DNA of 64,000 bases from positions 62,001-126,000 of the forward strand of contig NZ_BAAAYO010000002.1 in the NCBI RefSeq assembly GCF_039536325.1, written 5' to 3'. The notes beneath the pieces were generated by a model. The model had not been told where the DNA came from. It made no database searches and saw only the letters and a program-made list of their open reading frames with translations. The position numbers and the translations under genes are program-made. The stretch comes from Paenibacillus_AB hodogayensis (GTDB taxonomy: Bacteria > Bacillota > Bacilli > Paenibacillales > NBRC-103111). Numbering within the stretch: position 1 is the first letter of the stretch; the number at the start of each line of letters is the position of its first letter. Positions 8,809 to 17,231 of the stretch are shown here, piece after piece.

Positions 8809-9702
8809 CTAATTTCTCAAAGCATAAATATCCTTATCTAGTACTTCGTGCAAATATTGTCGGACCTCCCGTACAAGCTCTTTACGCTGTAAAGCGAAAT
8901 CAATCGTAGCCTTGATAAAACCAAGCTTATCGCCAACATCGTAACGTTTTCCATCGAACCGGTAAGCAAGTACTTTCTGGTCCCGGTTCAATCCTTTAAG
9001 AGCATCCGTTAATTGAATTTCACCACCCATTCCGGGCTCTTGTGTTTCCAAGACATCAAATACTTCTGGTCTGAGTACATACCTGCCCATGATCGCCAAA
9101 GTGGAGGGGGCCTGTTGAGCCGCAGGCTTTTCGACAAACGATTCAACGCCTATGATATTGTCGCCAAAGTGCTCTGCAGAAGGAGCAACTATCCCGTACT
9201 TGGACACCTCCTGTTCTGAAACACTCTGAACGCCAACTACTGACGACTCGTAGCGATGGTATACACCTAGCAACTGTTTGAGACAAGGCGTATCGGATTG
9301 AATGATATCGTCCCCAAGCAGGACCGCGAAAGGCTCTTTTCCGATAAAGGCTCTGGCGCACCAGATTGCATGTCCGAGACCAAGTGGTTCCTTCTGACGG
9401 ATATAGTGAATATTGGCCATTTCTGCAATGTTTCGTATATCCTTTAAGTCAGTCCATTTTTTCTTCGTCCGCAGTACATCCTCTAATTCATACGATATGT
9501 CGAAGTGGTCTTCAATTGCCCTTTTGTTACGGCCACTAATAATGATAATGTCCTCAATTCCGGACGCGATCGCTTCCTCAACTATATATTGAATAGCAGG
9601 CTTATCCACGATCGGCAACATTTCTTTAGGCTGTGCCTTCGTAGCAGGGAGAAATCTCGTTCCGAGTCCCGCAGCCGGTATGATTGCTTTTCTCACTTTC
9701 AT
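8809..9702 (-). CDS. galU: UTP--glucose-1-phosphate uridylyltransferase
   Basis: 297 residues, the usual GalU/GtaB length. The N-terminus carries the nucleotidyltransferase signature (IPAAGLGTRFLPATKAQPKE), followed by EAIASGIEDI, EPLGLGHAIWCA, LLGDD and GGEIQLTDAL. It makes UDP-glucose in the cytoplasm for EPS and wall polymers. GGGGAA sits ten bases before the ATG. It is inside the EPS block between the PglE-type aminotransferase and the second sugar transferase. UDP-glucose may be a donor for one of the glycosyltransferases here or for the second initiating enzyme. Confidence 0.92.
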   Translation of the reverse strand: MKVRKAIIPAAGLGTRFLPATKAQPKEMLPIVDKPAIQYIVEEAIASGIEDIIIISGRNKRAIEDHFDISYELEDVLRTKKKWTDLKDIRNIAEMANIHYIRQKEPLGLGHAIWCARAFIGKEPFAVLLGDDIIQSDTPCLKQLLGVYHRYESSVVGVQSVSEQEVSKYGIVAPSAEHFGDNIIGVESFVEKPAAQQAPSTLAIMGRYVLRPEVFDVLETQEPGMGGEIQLTDALKGLNRDQKVLAYRFDGKRYDVGDKLGFIKATIDFALQRKELVREVRQYLHEVLDKDIYALRN

Positions 9703-9888
9703 TTAACGGTTCCCCTTCGCGAAAATTCCGATCCTGGTCGTTGATAATATGTCTTAAAAGGATATGTTTCAGTTCTTCGATATAACATTGCACAGATGTA
9801 TCATGCTCCCATCTTTTATACGTGCTGGCAATAAAGAAGGTTAAATCACGAGACAACCCCCTCAGCTCGGGTGAACATTCAACTGTAT

Positions 9889-11055
9889 TCATATGAGTGT
9901 GACCTTTTTTAAGCATTTCTCAATGACGTGAACAACCCTGTCCAAGTCCTCATCGGTCATATTAGAACCCGACGGCAAACATATACCACTCTCAAACAGG
10001 CGATCCGATATGCTTTCTACCTCATTGTGCGGATAGTATGTGCAGCCTTGAAAAAGCGGTTGTAGATGCATGGGCTTCCATATCGGCCTAGCTTCTATAT
10101 TGTCCTGCTCAAGCCGCTCCATCAAATCAGAAGCAGTTACCCCGGCAACCTCGGGATCTATCGTGAAGGCCGTTAACCAACGGTTTCCACGACTTTCGGG
10201 AAGCTCTGGCATAAACGTTATTCCTGGAACCTTTCCGAATCTTTGATGGTAAGAGTCAAATATACTCCGTCTTGCCTCTATTCGATCGTTCAACACAACT
10301 AACTGCCCTCTTCCTATGGCTGCCAGTATATTACTGAGGCGATAATTATAGCCGATTTCGCTATGCTGATAATGCCTGGCGGGGTCTCTTGCCTGAGTGG
10401 CCCAATATCGAATTTTATCGATCGCTTCAACCTTGTCAGAAACGAGCATCCCTCCGCCCGACGTAGTGATGATTTTATTGCCATTAAATGAAAACAGCCC
10501 GAAATGACCAAACGTGCCGCTAGACCGGCCCTTGTAAGTGGCACCAATCGATTCTGCAGCATCCTCAATTAATGGTACGCCGTAGGTTTCACATAATTCC
10601 ACGATTGGATCCATGTCGGCACTTTGACCGTACAAGTGAACAACAATAACGGCTTTAGGCAGGTTTCCTCGAGATTTCGCTTCCTGTAGCGCCCGTTCCA
10701 AAGCAGTTGGGGACATGTTCCATGTATCGGGCTCGGAATCGATAAATACTGGCTTCGCTCCTACATAGAGAATTGGATTGGCGCTGGCGACGAAGGTTAG
10801 CGTGGAACAAAAAACAGTATGTCCAGGGCCTGCATTCAAGTAACGGAGCGCAAGGTGCAGAGCAGCCGTTCCAGAGCTTAATGCGACAGCTGCTCGAGCT
10901 CCTACATATCGTTCAACCTCCCGTTCGAATCCTTCTACATGCGGACCGAGAGGAGCAATCCAATTCGTCGCGAAGGCGTCCTGAACATATTTCATCTCCA
11001 CATCTCCCAGATGCGGAGATGATAAGTAAATTTTCTTTCTTTCCGACACTGCCAT
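9889..11055 (-). CDS. pglE: PLP-dependent sugar aminotransferase (PglE type)
   Basis: 388 residues of the DegT/DnrJ/EryC1/StrS family. The PLP-binding region (SSGTAALHLAL), the VHLYGQSADMDPI strand, EDAAESIGATYKG and the Schiff-base Lys in SFNGNKIITTSGGG are all present. With the PglF-type dehydratase and the adjacent PglD and PglC homologs it completes UDP-bacillosamine synthesis: it aminates the 4-keto sugar at C4. The ATG follows GGGAGG at good spacing. The same 4-amino product could be the acceptor of the formyltransferase at 7.3-8.1 kb. A closely related family role on another 4-keto sugar cannot be excluded. Confidence 0.87.
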   Translation of the reverse strand: MAVSERKKIYLSSPHLGDVEMKYVQDAFATNWIAPLGPHVEGFEREVERYVGARAAVALSSGTAALHLALRYLNAGPGHTVFCSTLTFVASANPILYVGAKPVFIDSEPDTWNMSPTALERALQEAKSRGNLPKAVIVVHLYGQSADMDPIVELCETYGVPLIEDAAESIGATYKGRSSGTFGHFGLFSFNGNKIITTSGGGMLVSDKVEAIDKIRYWATQARDPARHYQHSEIGYNYRLSNILAAIGRGQLVVLNDRIEARRSIFDSYHQRFGKVPGITFMPELPESRGNRWLTAFTIDPEVAGVTASDLMERLEQDNIEARPIWKPMHLQPLFQGCTYYPHNEVESISDRLFESGICLPSGSNMTDEDLDRVVHVIEKCLKKVTLI

Positions 11056-11071
11056 TTCTCTTTATCCTCCC

Positions 11072-11752
11072 TTACGAGAACACTTCATCGTGAAACTTAA
11101 TCAGTTTGGCGGGGACACCTACTGCCGTGCAGTTGGCAGGAAGCGAATGGATGACTGTCGCTCCTGCACCTACAATCGTACCCGTTCCTACTTCCACGCC
11201 GGGCAGTACGGAAACGTTCGTCCCCAAATACGTTCCGTAACAAAGCTTTACAAAACCCGAGACGTTCGTTCCGGGTAGCACGGTTGCAAAATCTTCGATT
11301 ACGCAATCGTGGCCAATCGTTGTCCCATAATGAACCAATACATGCGAACCAATTCGATTACTAGGTTCGACAATCGCATAGGCACCAACGGATGTACCTT
11401 CACCGATCTCCGTTTCTTCCCCAACAATTGCTGTAGGATGGATCAAACTAGGAAAACGCAAATTATGGTTTATCTCCAACGCCTTACGTAAAACTTGAAT
11501 ACGTCCGGAAGAATCACCAATCGCACTCATGACATAAACATCCTGAAACGACCGATCGGCCAAAAGATCCATTTTTCCAAGGATAGGGTAATTGTTGACC
11601 ATTTTCCCTCGCAAGCTGGGGTCGTCATCCAGAAAGCCGACCAGTTCCCAAACATCCTCAACTTTGTTCAAATCATTGATCAATTGGGCGATTCCTTTTC
11701 CCAATCCCCCTGCGCCAATAATAACAATTTTATTTTTGGTTTTTGTCTTCAC
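11072..11752 (-). CDS. pglD: UDP-4-amino-sugar acetyltransferase (PglD/NeuD family)
   Basis: 226 residues: an N-terminal Rossmann-like nucleotide-sugar domain (IVIIGAGGLGKGIA) and a C-terminal left-handed beta-helix of hexapeptide repeats (about residues 95-215). The catalytic base His lies in GTTIGHDCVIEDF. PglD acetylates the C4 amine of UDP-4-amino-sugar to give UDP-N,N'-diacetylbacillosamine. Its start overlaps the end of the upstream pglC-like gene by four bases, and the aminotransferase follows after 16 bases, so the three are translationally coupled. Confidence 0.87.
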   Translation of the reverse strand: MKTKTKNKIVIIGAGGLGKGIAQLINDLNKVEDVWELVGFLDDDPSLRGKMVNNYPILGKMDLLADRSFQDVYVMSAIGDSSGRIQVLRKALEINHNLRFPSLIHPTAIVGEETEIGEGTSVGAYAIVEPSNRIGSHVLVHYGTTIGHDCVIEDFATVLPGTNVSGFVKLCYGTYLGTNVSVLPGVEVGTGTIVGAGATVIHSLPANCTAVGVPAKLIKFHDEVFS

Positions 11753-12396
11753 TGTTTGACCGCCTGCTTTTGAGAGTTTCCTTGAAATTCAGGCATCGTT
11801 ACAGAGCCGGAATGGTTGATCCCCTCCGGGCGAATTAATTTTAGAACCGTTCTCCATATAATGAGAAAGTCCAACCAGAGGGTCCTGTTATCCACATACC
11901 AAACATCCAGTGAAAACTTTTGTTCCCAGGATAAACTATTTCTACCATTAACCTGAGCCCATCCCGTAATTCCTGGACGAACTTCGTGACGTCGAGCCTG
12001 TTCAGGACTGTATAGACTCACATATTTCATCAACAAGGGTCTCGGACCAACCAAGCTTAGCTCGCCTTTGATCACATTAAGCAGTTGGGGCAGCTCGTCG
12101 AGACTATACCGTCTCAAAAATGAACCGAATGGAGTAAGACGTTTTTCAGCAGGAAGAAGCTCCCCATGCACGTCGTATAAATCGGCCATCGTACGGAACT
12201 TATAAATTTGAAACGGCTGCATTCTCCATCCTGGTCGAAGCTGTTTAAACAAAATCGGTGAACCCAACTTTATTCGAACCAGCAGTGCTGTGATACCAAT
12301 GAGAGGCAGCAACACTAGAAACGCAATTAATGCTATGGTGAAATCTAAAAAACGCTTTATTCTCATAATGCCCATCACTCCAATTATCATTGACAT
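11749..12396 (-). CDS. pglC: Undecaprenyl-phosphate bacillosamine-type phosphotransferase (PglC type)
   Basis: 215 residues (about 205 if translation begins at the ATG at 12366, which has GGAG eleven bases upstream; this is the likelier start). Single N-terminal re-entrant helix, then KFRTMADLYD, LDELPQLLNVIKGE, VGPRPLL, RPGITGWAQVNGRN and DVWYVDNRT, the minimal PglC architecture. It transfers phospho-diNAcBac from UDP-diNAcBac to undecaprenyl phosphate, starting the repeat unit. The assignment to diNAcBac rests on the adjacent pglD/pglE genes. Confidence 0.85.
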   Translation of the reverse strand: MSMIIGVMGIMRIKRFLDFTIALIAFLVLLPLIGITALLVRIKLGSPILFKQLRPGWRMQPFQIYKFRTMADLYDVHGELLPAEKRLTPFGSFLRRYSLDELPQLLNVIKGELSLVGPRPLLMKYVSLYSPEQARRHEVRPGITGWAQVNGRNSLSWEQKFSLDVWYVDNRTLWLDFLIIWRTVLKLIRPEGINHSGSVTMPEFQGNSQKQAVKQ

Positions 12397-12399
12397 ACG

Positions 12400-13689
12400 T
12401 CAACGTATTGCCACCGTTTCCTTATTATTAAGCGAGTGCAAATTGCCAAAGTTGTATAACTCCACATTAGAATCTGCGGCAAATTTAACGCAATTTTTCG
12501 TATCAAATACGACTGGCATTTGCATACCTTTCAACCAATCAAGGTTAATATAGCGAAACTCATTATGATCCGCTAGAACAATAAGACACTTCGCCTCATT
12601 TAAAGCATCCTCTGCCGAATGAAGCCGAAACGGGCAATGATCGGGCTGTACGTGAGGGTCATGAACCTTTACCTGGAATCCTCTTTTCCTCAACAGGTTA
12701 ACAACTTGGACCGCTGGGCTTTCCCGGATGTCGTCAACATTACCTTTATAAGTCAAGCCGAAAACGGCAACCGAGTGACCTTGAAATGGCGGAACGAGCT
12801 TCTCCACTTGTTCGACTACAAATTCAGGCATCGAATTGTTAATTTGACGTGATACGCTCATAAGAGGAGTGGCGGATGGAGCTTTTTCGATTATGAAGTA
12901 AGGATCGACGGCTATGCAGTGCCCACCAACTCCAGGCCCTGGTGAATGAAGATTTACACGCGGATGTTTATTGGCAAGCTCTATGACCTCCAACGCATCG
13001 ACGCCAAGCAGGGAAGAAGCCTTAGTCAACTCATTTGCCAGAGCAATGTTTACATCTCGGTACGTATTTTCCATCAATTTCGCCATTTCTGCAGAGGTGG
13101 ATGTAGTCAATACGATCTCGCCCCGGACGAAAGTCCGATAGAATGAAGCGGCTCTTTCCGCCGAAGTTCGGTTATATCCTCCGATAATTCTATTGTTTTC
13201 TACCAGTTCTCTAAAAATGCTGCCTGGAAGTACTCGTTCGGGGCAATGCGCCAAATAAATCTCTTCTCCAACCCGCCAACCCGCATCTTCAAGAATAGGA
13301 GCGACAACGTCATTCGTAGTTCTGGGGGGAATTGTCGATTCGATAATAACGACATTCCCAGACCGCAAATACGGTACAATAGATCGGGTGGCCGATTCTA
13401 CATAATCCAAGTTGGCCGTATGATCTCCATTAACGGGTGTCGGTACAGCTATGATGTAAGCATCGGCCATCTCTGGTACGTTTTGCGCTCGGAAGGCAAA
13501 CTTGCTACGTACCTCCTCGTAAACCTCCTCAATCCCCGGCTCTTCAATATGAATAATTCCATTATTTAAGGACTTGATAACATGTTCACTAACATCGACT
13601 CCGGTGACATCGAATCCGGCCTTTGCAAATACGAGCGAAGTTGGTAGACCAATGTACCCCAAACCAATTACACACACTTTAGCGATCAT
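12400..13689 (-). CDS. wecC: UDP-N-acetyl-D-mannosamine dehydrogenase (WecC type)
   Basis: 429 residues of the UDP-glucose/GDP-mannose dehydrogenase family: NAD-binding GLGYIGLPTSLVFAKAG, catalytic Cys in GPGVGGHCIAVDPYF preceded by the WecC-like RVNLHSPG, and a C-terminal domain with GLTYKGNVDDIRESPA. It oxidises C6 of a UDP-HexNAc to the uronate, most likely UDP-ManNAc to UDP-ManNAcA. The epimerase encoded two genes upstream looks like the FucNAc-pathway type, so UDP-ManNAc would come from a MnaA elsewhere. Oxidation of UDP-GlcNAc is the alternative. A perfect GATAC operator lies 19 bases before its ATG, so this half of the EPS block may be separately controlled. Confidence 0.85.
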   Translation of the reverse strand: MIAKVCVIGLGYIGLPTSLVFAKAGFDVTGVDVSEHVIKSLNNGIIHIEEPGIEEVYEEVRSKFAFRAQNVPEMADAYIIAVPTPVNGDHTANLDYVESATRSIVPYLRSGNVVIIESTIPPRTTNDVVAPILEDAGWRVGEEIYLAHCPERVLPGSIFRELVENNRIIGGYNRTSAERAASFYRTFVRGEIVLTTSTSAEMAKLMENTYRDVNIALANELTKASSLLGVDALEVIELANKHPRVNLHSPGPGVGGHCIAVDPYFIIEKAPSATPLMSVSRQINNSMPEFVVEQVEKLVPPFQGHSVAVFGLTYKGNVDDIRESPAVQVVNLLRKRGFQVKVHDPHVQPDHCPFRLHSAEDALNEAKCLIVLADHNEFRYINLDWLKGMQMPVVFDTKNCVKFAADSNVELYNFGNLHSLNNKETVAIR

Positions 13690-13707
13690 TGATTTTCTTC
13701 CTCTCTA

Positions 13708-13722
13708 GATACAAATTGTATC
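13708..13722 (-). promoter_or_regulatory. Internal GATAC-N5-GTATC operator upstream of the dehydrogenase gene
   Basis: The perfect site GATACAAATTGTATC lies in the 55-base gap between the WbuB-like gene and the wecC-type gene. On the minus strand it contains TACAAT, which could serve as a -10, but no good -35 is visible 16-18 bases upstream. It either marks a secondary promoter or acts as a roadblock to transcription entering from the upstream half of the operon. Confidence 0.65.
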
Positions 13723-13744
13723 AAAAATAATATAAAAAACCGAG

Positions 13745-14944
13745 TTATCCATTAGATAGATGCCTTTTAATATTCGTGTAAGCTTGTTCTACTGTTAAGT
13801 TTTTATCCAAATAGTTCCTTCCGTTTCTCCCGAGACGCTTTCTCAATGATTCGTCTCGATACAACTTTTCGAAATTTTCTCTGTACTCTTCCAATTCGCC
13901 AGTCACAGAACAAAGACCAGCTTGTGCTTCCTCCAAAATCCCCCCGAAATCCGTGCTGCGGTCCACCGCCGCTAATATCGGAATTCCCGCTTCGAAATAG
14001 GATAACGTTTTAGAAGGAATGTTCGGTATCGTGAAGTGCCTGTTCAAATTTATCAGTCCGATGTCACATACTCCTACTAGTGCATCGTAGTCCGATGTGG
14101 GCACCCTCTCCTTCAACAACACATTATTCAAAGCCATTTTATGAATTTTAGCTTGCAACCTTTGTCGTTCAGTACCGTCCCCGATAATAAGAAATGCTAT
14201 TTCATCCCGCTCTCGATATAACGCCGCTAATTCTAGTAAAAAATCTAGTTCCTGAGGCTTCCCTAGGTTGCCCCCGAATATAGCTACAAATTTATTTTCA
14301 AGCCCATACTTCTTTTTAATGGCTATATTAGGTTTGTTGCTTTCCCGATTAACTTTTTTCCAGTTGGGCAATAATTCCAACTTTTCTCTTTTTACTTGCT
14401 GGTTATGCGTCATTACATACTCTACGTTTCCCTTCGACATGCAGCCGATATGGTCGGAAATCGTGTATAGCTTTTTTTCCAGCATTCGAAAATAAGCAAA
14501 CACCGGGCCTCCCGAAATCATGCCCAAATCCCGTGCGTTTTGCGGAAAAATATCGCGAAGTATAAGGTAGGATTTACAGCGATCTCTCCTCTTAATATAA
14601 TTCGCTACGGAAGCAAACGTGATCGGCGGCGTAGGGTAGATAACTAAATCAAATTTGACGCCTTTGAAATAGGTGTTAATCGCTTGCTTAAAAATTCCCG
14701 GCAACCTGATAGTCGAAAGCCCCTTCCTGATGGCACCAACATTAAACAGATCACCGCATTTGATTCGTAACACATTTAGTCCTTGCTCATCCTGCAAGCA
14801 GGTATCGCGTCCATACTTGCTCTCTAGTAAAGTTGCGACATATACTTCGTTCCCATTACGATGAAACTCCTGTGCGAGGTCTGTATACAAATTGGAGCCT
14901 TTAGAGCTTTCGGGAAACGATATCATCAGAAATAAGACGTTCAT
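13745..14944 (-). CDS. wbuB: Glycosyltransferase family 4 (WbuB-like, probable L-FucNAc transferase)
   Basis: 399 residues, GT-B fold. The N-terminus (FLMISFPESSKGSNLYTDLA) and ILRDIFPQNARDLG match WbuB-type transferases; the C-terminal half has FGGNLGKPQ, IIGDGTER and the SYFEAGIPILA donor-binding region. It follows the CapE, CapF and CapG homologs with a four-base overlap, the same gene order as fnlA-fnlB-fnlC-wbuB in E. coli O26, where WbuB transfers L-FucNAc. Acts on the undecaprenyl-linked repeat unit at the cytoplasmic face. Symbol given by similarity of motifs and order. Confidence 0.8.
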   Translation of the reverse strand: MNVLFLMISFPESSKGSNLYTDLAQEFHRNGNEVYVATLLESKYGRDTCLQDEQGLNVLRIKCGDLFNVGAIRKGLSTIRLPGIFKQAINTYFKGVKFDLVIYPTPPITFASVANYIKRRDRCKSYLILRDIFPQNARDLGMISGGPVFAYFRMLEKKLYTISDHIGCMSKGNVEYVMTHNQQVKREKLELLPNWKKVNRESNKPNIAIKKKYGLENKFVAIFGGNLGKPQELDFLLELAALYRERDEIAFLIIGDGTERQRLQAKIHKMALNNVLLKERVPTSDYDALVGVCDIGLINLNRHFTIPNIPSKTLSYFEAGIPILAAVDRSTDFGGILEEAQAGLCSVTGELEEYRENFEKLYRDESLRKRLGRNGRNYLDKNLTVEQAYTNIKRHLSNG

Positions 14945-16101
14945 ATGCGGACCCCGCCTGTTTCTGGCTCCGTTTCGATTTTACGCCAAGTGTAAGCATT
15001 AATAATGGGGGTATAGCTCTGGATCAGCTTCACTACTTTAAGCGACACGTTACGATCCGCATAGTCACCTGGAAGCGTAAAGCTTGTTTTTTCTTCTCGC
15101 ATGGATACGGCAAGATCAATGGATCGGAGCACATCTTCTGTCTTGATCCCTCCAATGACGATGGTTCCTTTGTCTAGCACCTCCGGTCTTTCGGTGCTCG
15201 TTCGGATTAACACGGCTGCAAAGTCGAGCATCGCCGATTCTTCGCTGAGCGTTCCGCTATCTGACAATACGCAAAAGGAATGCTTTTGCAGCTTGTTGTA
15301 TGCGAAAAATCCGAATGGGGGGAGCGACCGGACCAGCGGGTGGAAGCGGATTCTCCTCTCCTCGATCCGTTTTTGGCTTCTAGGGTGTGTAGAATAAATG
15401 ATCGGGAGATTGAACTCTTCAGCCGCCGAATTCAAGGATTGAACCAATTGTTTGAAGTTGTTCTCCAAATCCACGTTTTCTTCGCGATGTGCACTAACGA
15501 GAATATAACGCCTAGGCTCCAATTGCAGTTCCTCCAGTACCTCGCTGCGTTCAATCGATCCCAAATGATCATGCAGCACTTCAGACATTGGCGAACCGGT
15601 TACGAAAATATGCTCCTTCCTGAATCCTTCACTTAACAAATACCTGCGGCTGTGTTCCGTATATGGCATATTGATATCGCTGGTATGATCAACAATTTTT
15701 CTGTTGATTTCCTCGGGAACGTTCTGGTCAAAACACCGATTGCCTGCTTCCATATGGAAAATTGGGATTTTCAGTCTTTTTGCGGCAATAGCACTCAAAC
15801 AGCTATTCGTATCTCCCAAAATCAACAGAGCTTCTGGCATCTCTTTTTGTAAAATTTCATAAGTTTTCGCAATTATGTTTCCCATTGTTTCCCCAAGATG
15901 AGAGCCCACCACACCGAGGAAATGATCGGGCTTTCGCAAGTTTAATTCATCGAAAAAGATCTCATTTAAGGTGTAATCCCAATTTTGTCCTGTATGCACG
16001 AGCACATGGTCGAAATGACGATCGCATGCACGAATAACAGCAGAAAGCCGTATTATTTCCGGACGGGTACCGACTATAGTCATTACTTTCATCTTTTTCA
16101 T
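14941..16101 (-). CDS. capG: UDP-N-acetyl-sugar 2-epimerase of the L-FucNAc pathway (CapG/FnlC type)
   Basis: 386 residues of the non-hydrolysing UDP-GlcNAc 2-epimerase family: GTRPEIIRLS, HTGQNWDYTLNEIFFDEL, GDTNSCLSA, HMEAGNRCFD, EINRKIVDHTSDIN and SAHREENVD. The TGQNWDYTLNEIFF and NRCFDQNVPEE variants are characteristic of FnlC/CapG rather than MnaA/WecB. It converts UDP-N-acetyl-L-pneumosamine/6-deoxytalosamine-type intermediate to UDP-L-FucNAc by C2 epimerisation. It overlaps the WbuB-like gene by four bases and follows the CapF homolog after one base. Confidence 0.88.
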   Translation of the reverse strand: MKKMKVMTIVGTRPEIIRLSAVIRACDRHFDHVLVHTGQNWDYTLNEIFFDELNLRKPDHFLGVVGSHLGETMGNIIAKTYEILQKEMPEALLILGDTNSCLSAIAAKRLKIPIFHMEAGNRCFDQNVPEEINRKIVDHTSDINMPYTEHSRRYLLSEGFRKEHIFVTGSPMSEVLHDHLGSIERSEVLEELQLEPRRYILVSAHREENVDLENNFKQLVQSLNSAAEEFNLPIIYSTHPRSQKRIEERRIRFHPLVRSLPPFGFFAYNKLQKHSFCVLSDSGTLSEESAMLDFAAVLIRTSTERPEVLDKGTIVIGGIKTEDVLRSIDLAVSMREEKTSFTLPGDYADRNVSLKVVKLIQSYTPIINAYTWRKIETEPETGGVRI

Positions 16102-16102
16102 C

Positions 16103-17215
16103 CTACACCTCTAACAGATAAGTATCCGGTGATTGCGGATCAAATATTTCGCTCGCCCAAAACAAAACAATAAGTTCGTCATCCGACTTATTTTCGATAG
16201 AATGAGTGTACCCTGGAGGAATATCCACAACCTGAATATCATCGCCAGATACTTCGTAAGAAAGTACCTCTTCTTCGAAAACGTTACGGAATTTAATTAC
16301 TGCTTTTCCGTTAATTACACAAAACTTCTCGACTTTTGAGTGGTGGTAATGATTTCCTCTGACAATTCCCTTATATGATTTTGAAACAAAGATTTGACCG
16401 AACTGCTTTGACTTGACGATTTCTGCCAGACTGCCTCTATGGTCCGTTTTCATTTCCAACGGATATGTAAATCTCTGTTTCGGAAGAAAAGACAAGTACG
16501 TCGCGTGCAGACATTTCATAAACGGATCAGAAAGATCCGGAAGAATGTGAGATTTCCGAATATCCCTTATAAGGTACAGCTTATCGGCCAATTCTCCCAA
16601 TGTTACTTCGAAGATGCGTTCGATTTCGCGATATTCTGCAGAACCCTCTAGCCCAATTTCCCCAATCAGGCTGACAAAGGCCTCTACGACATCGTCGATA
16701 TAAACAAGGGACAATTTACGCTCCGGATCGGATATTGAAATATCTAAGTCCCGAGCGATATTATGGCAGAACGTGGCAACGACTGAATTATAATTTGGTC
16801 TGCACCATTTTCCGAATACGTTCGGCAGCCTATAAATGTAGCTTTTTGCACTCATTTTGTTACCATAGAGCAGAACCGATTGCTCGGCACTTTTCTTGCT
16901 TTTACCGTAAGGGTTATCCAATGCGACTTGCGATGAAGAAGCCAACACTACTGGCGTCCGTCGTCCGTGACGCTCCAGCAAGGAGACAATTTGCTCGGTC
17001 AACCCCGCATTTACATCCGTAAACGATTGTTCCCATTCCGGTCGGTTCACACCAGCCAAATGATAAACAAGATCCGCCTGTATTAAATGATGCTCCAGTG
17101 TTTGAAGATCATCGTTGCTACCGAACACGTTTATCGTAACGTTGAGCCTTTTTAGGCGGTCTATCAGATTTTTACCTATAAAACCGTTTGCTCCCGTTAC
17201 CAGTACGTTTGTCAT
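16103..17215 (-). CDS. capF: UDP-L-FucNAc pathway reductase (CapF/FnlB type)
   Basis: 370 residues with two domains. The N-terminal SDR domain (VTGANGFIGKNLIDRL; YGKSKKSAEQ active-site motif, about residues 1-245) reduces the 4-keto intermediate. The C-terminal cupin (about 255-370; GNHYHHSKVEKFCV and PPGYTHSIEN supply metal ligands) performs the C3 epimerisation. This bifunctional architecture is specific to CapF. It lies between the CapE and CapG homologs, with all three in pathway order on one transcript. Confidence 0.9.
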   Translation of the reverse strand: MTNVLVTGANGFIGKNLIDRLKRLNVTINVFGSNDDLQTLEHHLIQADLVYHLAGVNRPEWEQSFTDVNAGLTEQIVSLLERHGRRTPVVLASSSQVALDNPYGKSKKSAEQSVLLYGNKMSAKSYIYRLPNVFGKWCRPNYNSVVATFCHNIARDLDISISDPERKLSLVYIDDVVEAFVSLIGEIGLEGSAEYREIERIFEVTLGELADKLYLIRDIRKSHILPDLSDPFMKCLHATYLSFLPKQRFTYPLEMKTDHRGSLAEIVKSKQFGQIFVSKSYKGIVRGNHYHHSKVEKFCVINGKAVIKFRNVFEEEVLSYEVSGDDIQVVDIPPGYTHSIENKSDDELIVLFWASEIFDPQSPDTYLLEV

Positions 17216-17231
17216 TATGTTTTTCGCCTCC

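Noticed and set aside
9626..9892. Possible 88-codon minus-strand gene between the aminotransferase and galU
   Set aside because: It would overlap galU by 77 bases and has only a weak AAGG site eleven bases upstream. The middle looks somewhat protein-like, so it is left as unproven rather than annotated.
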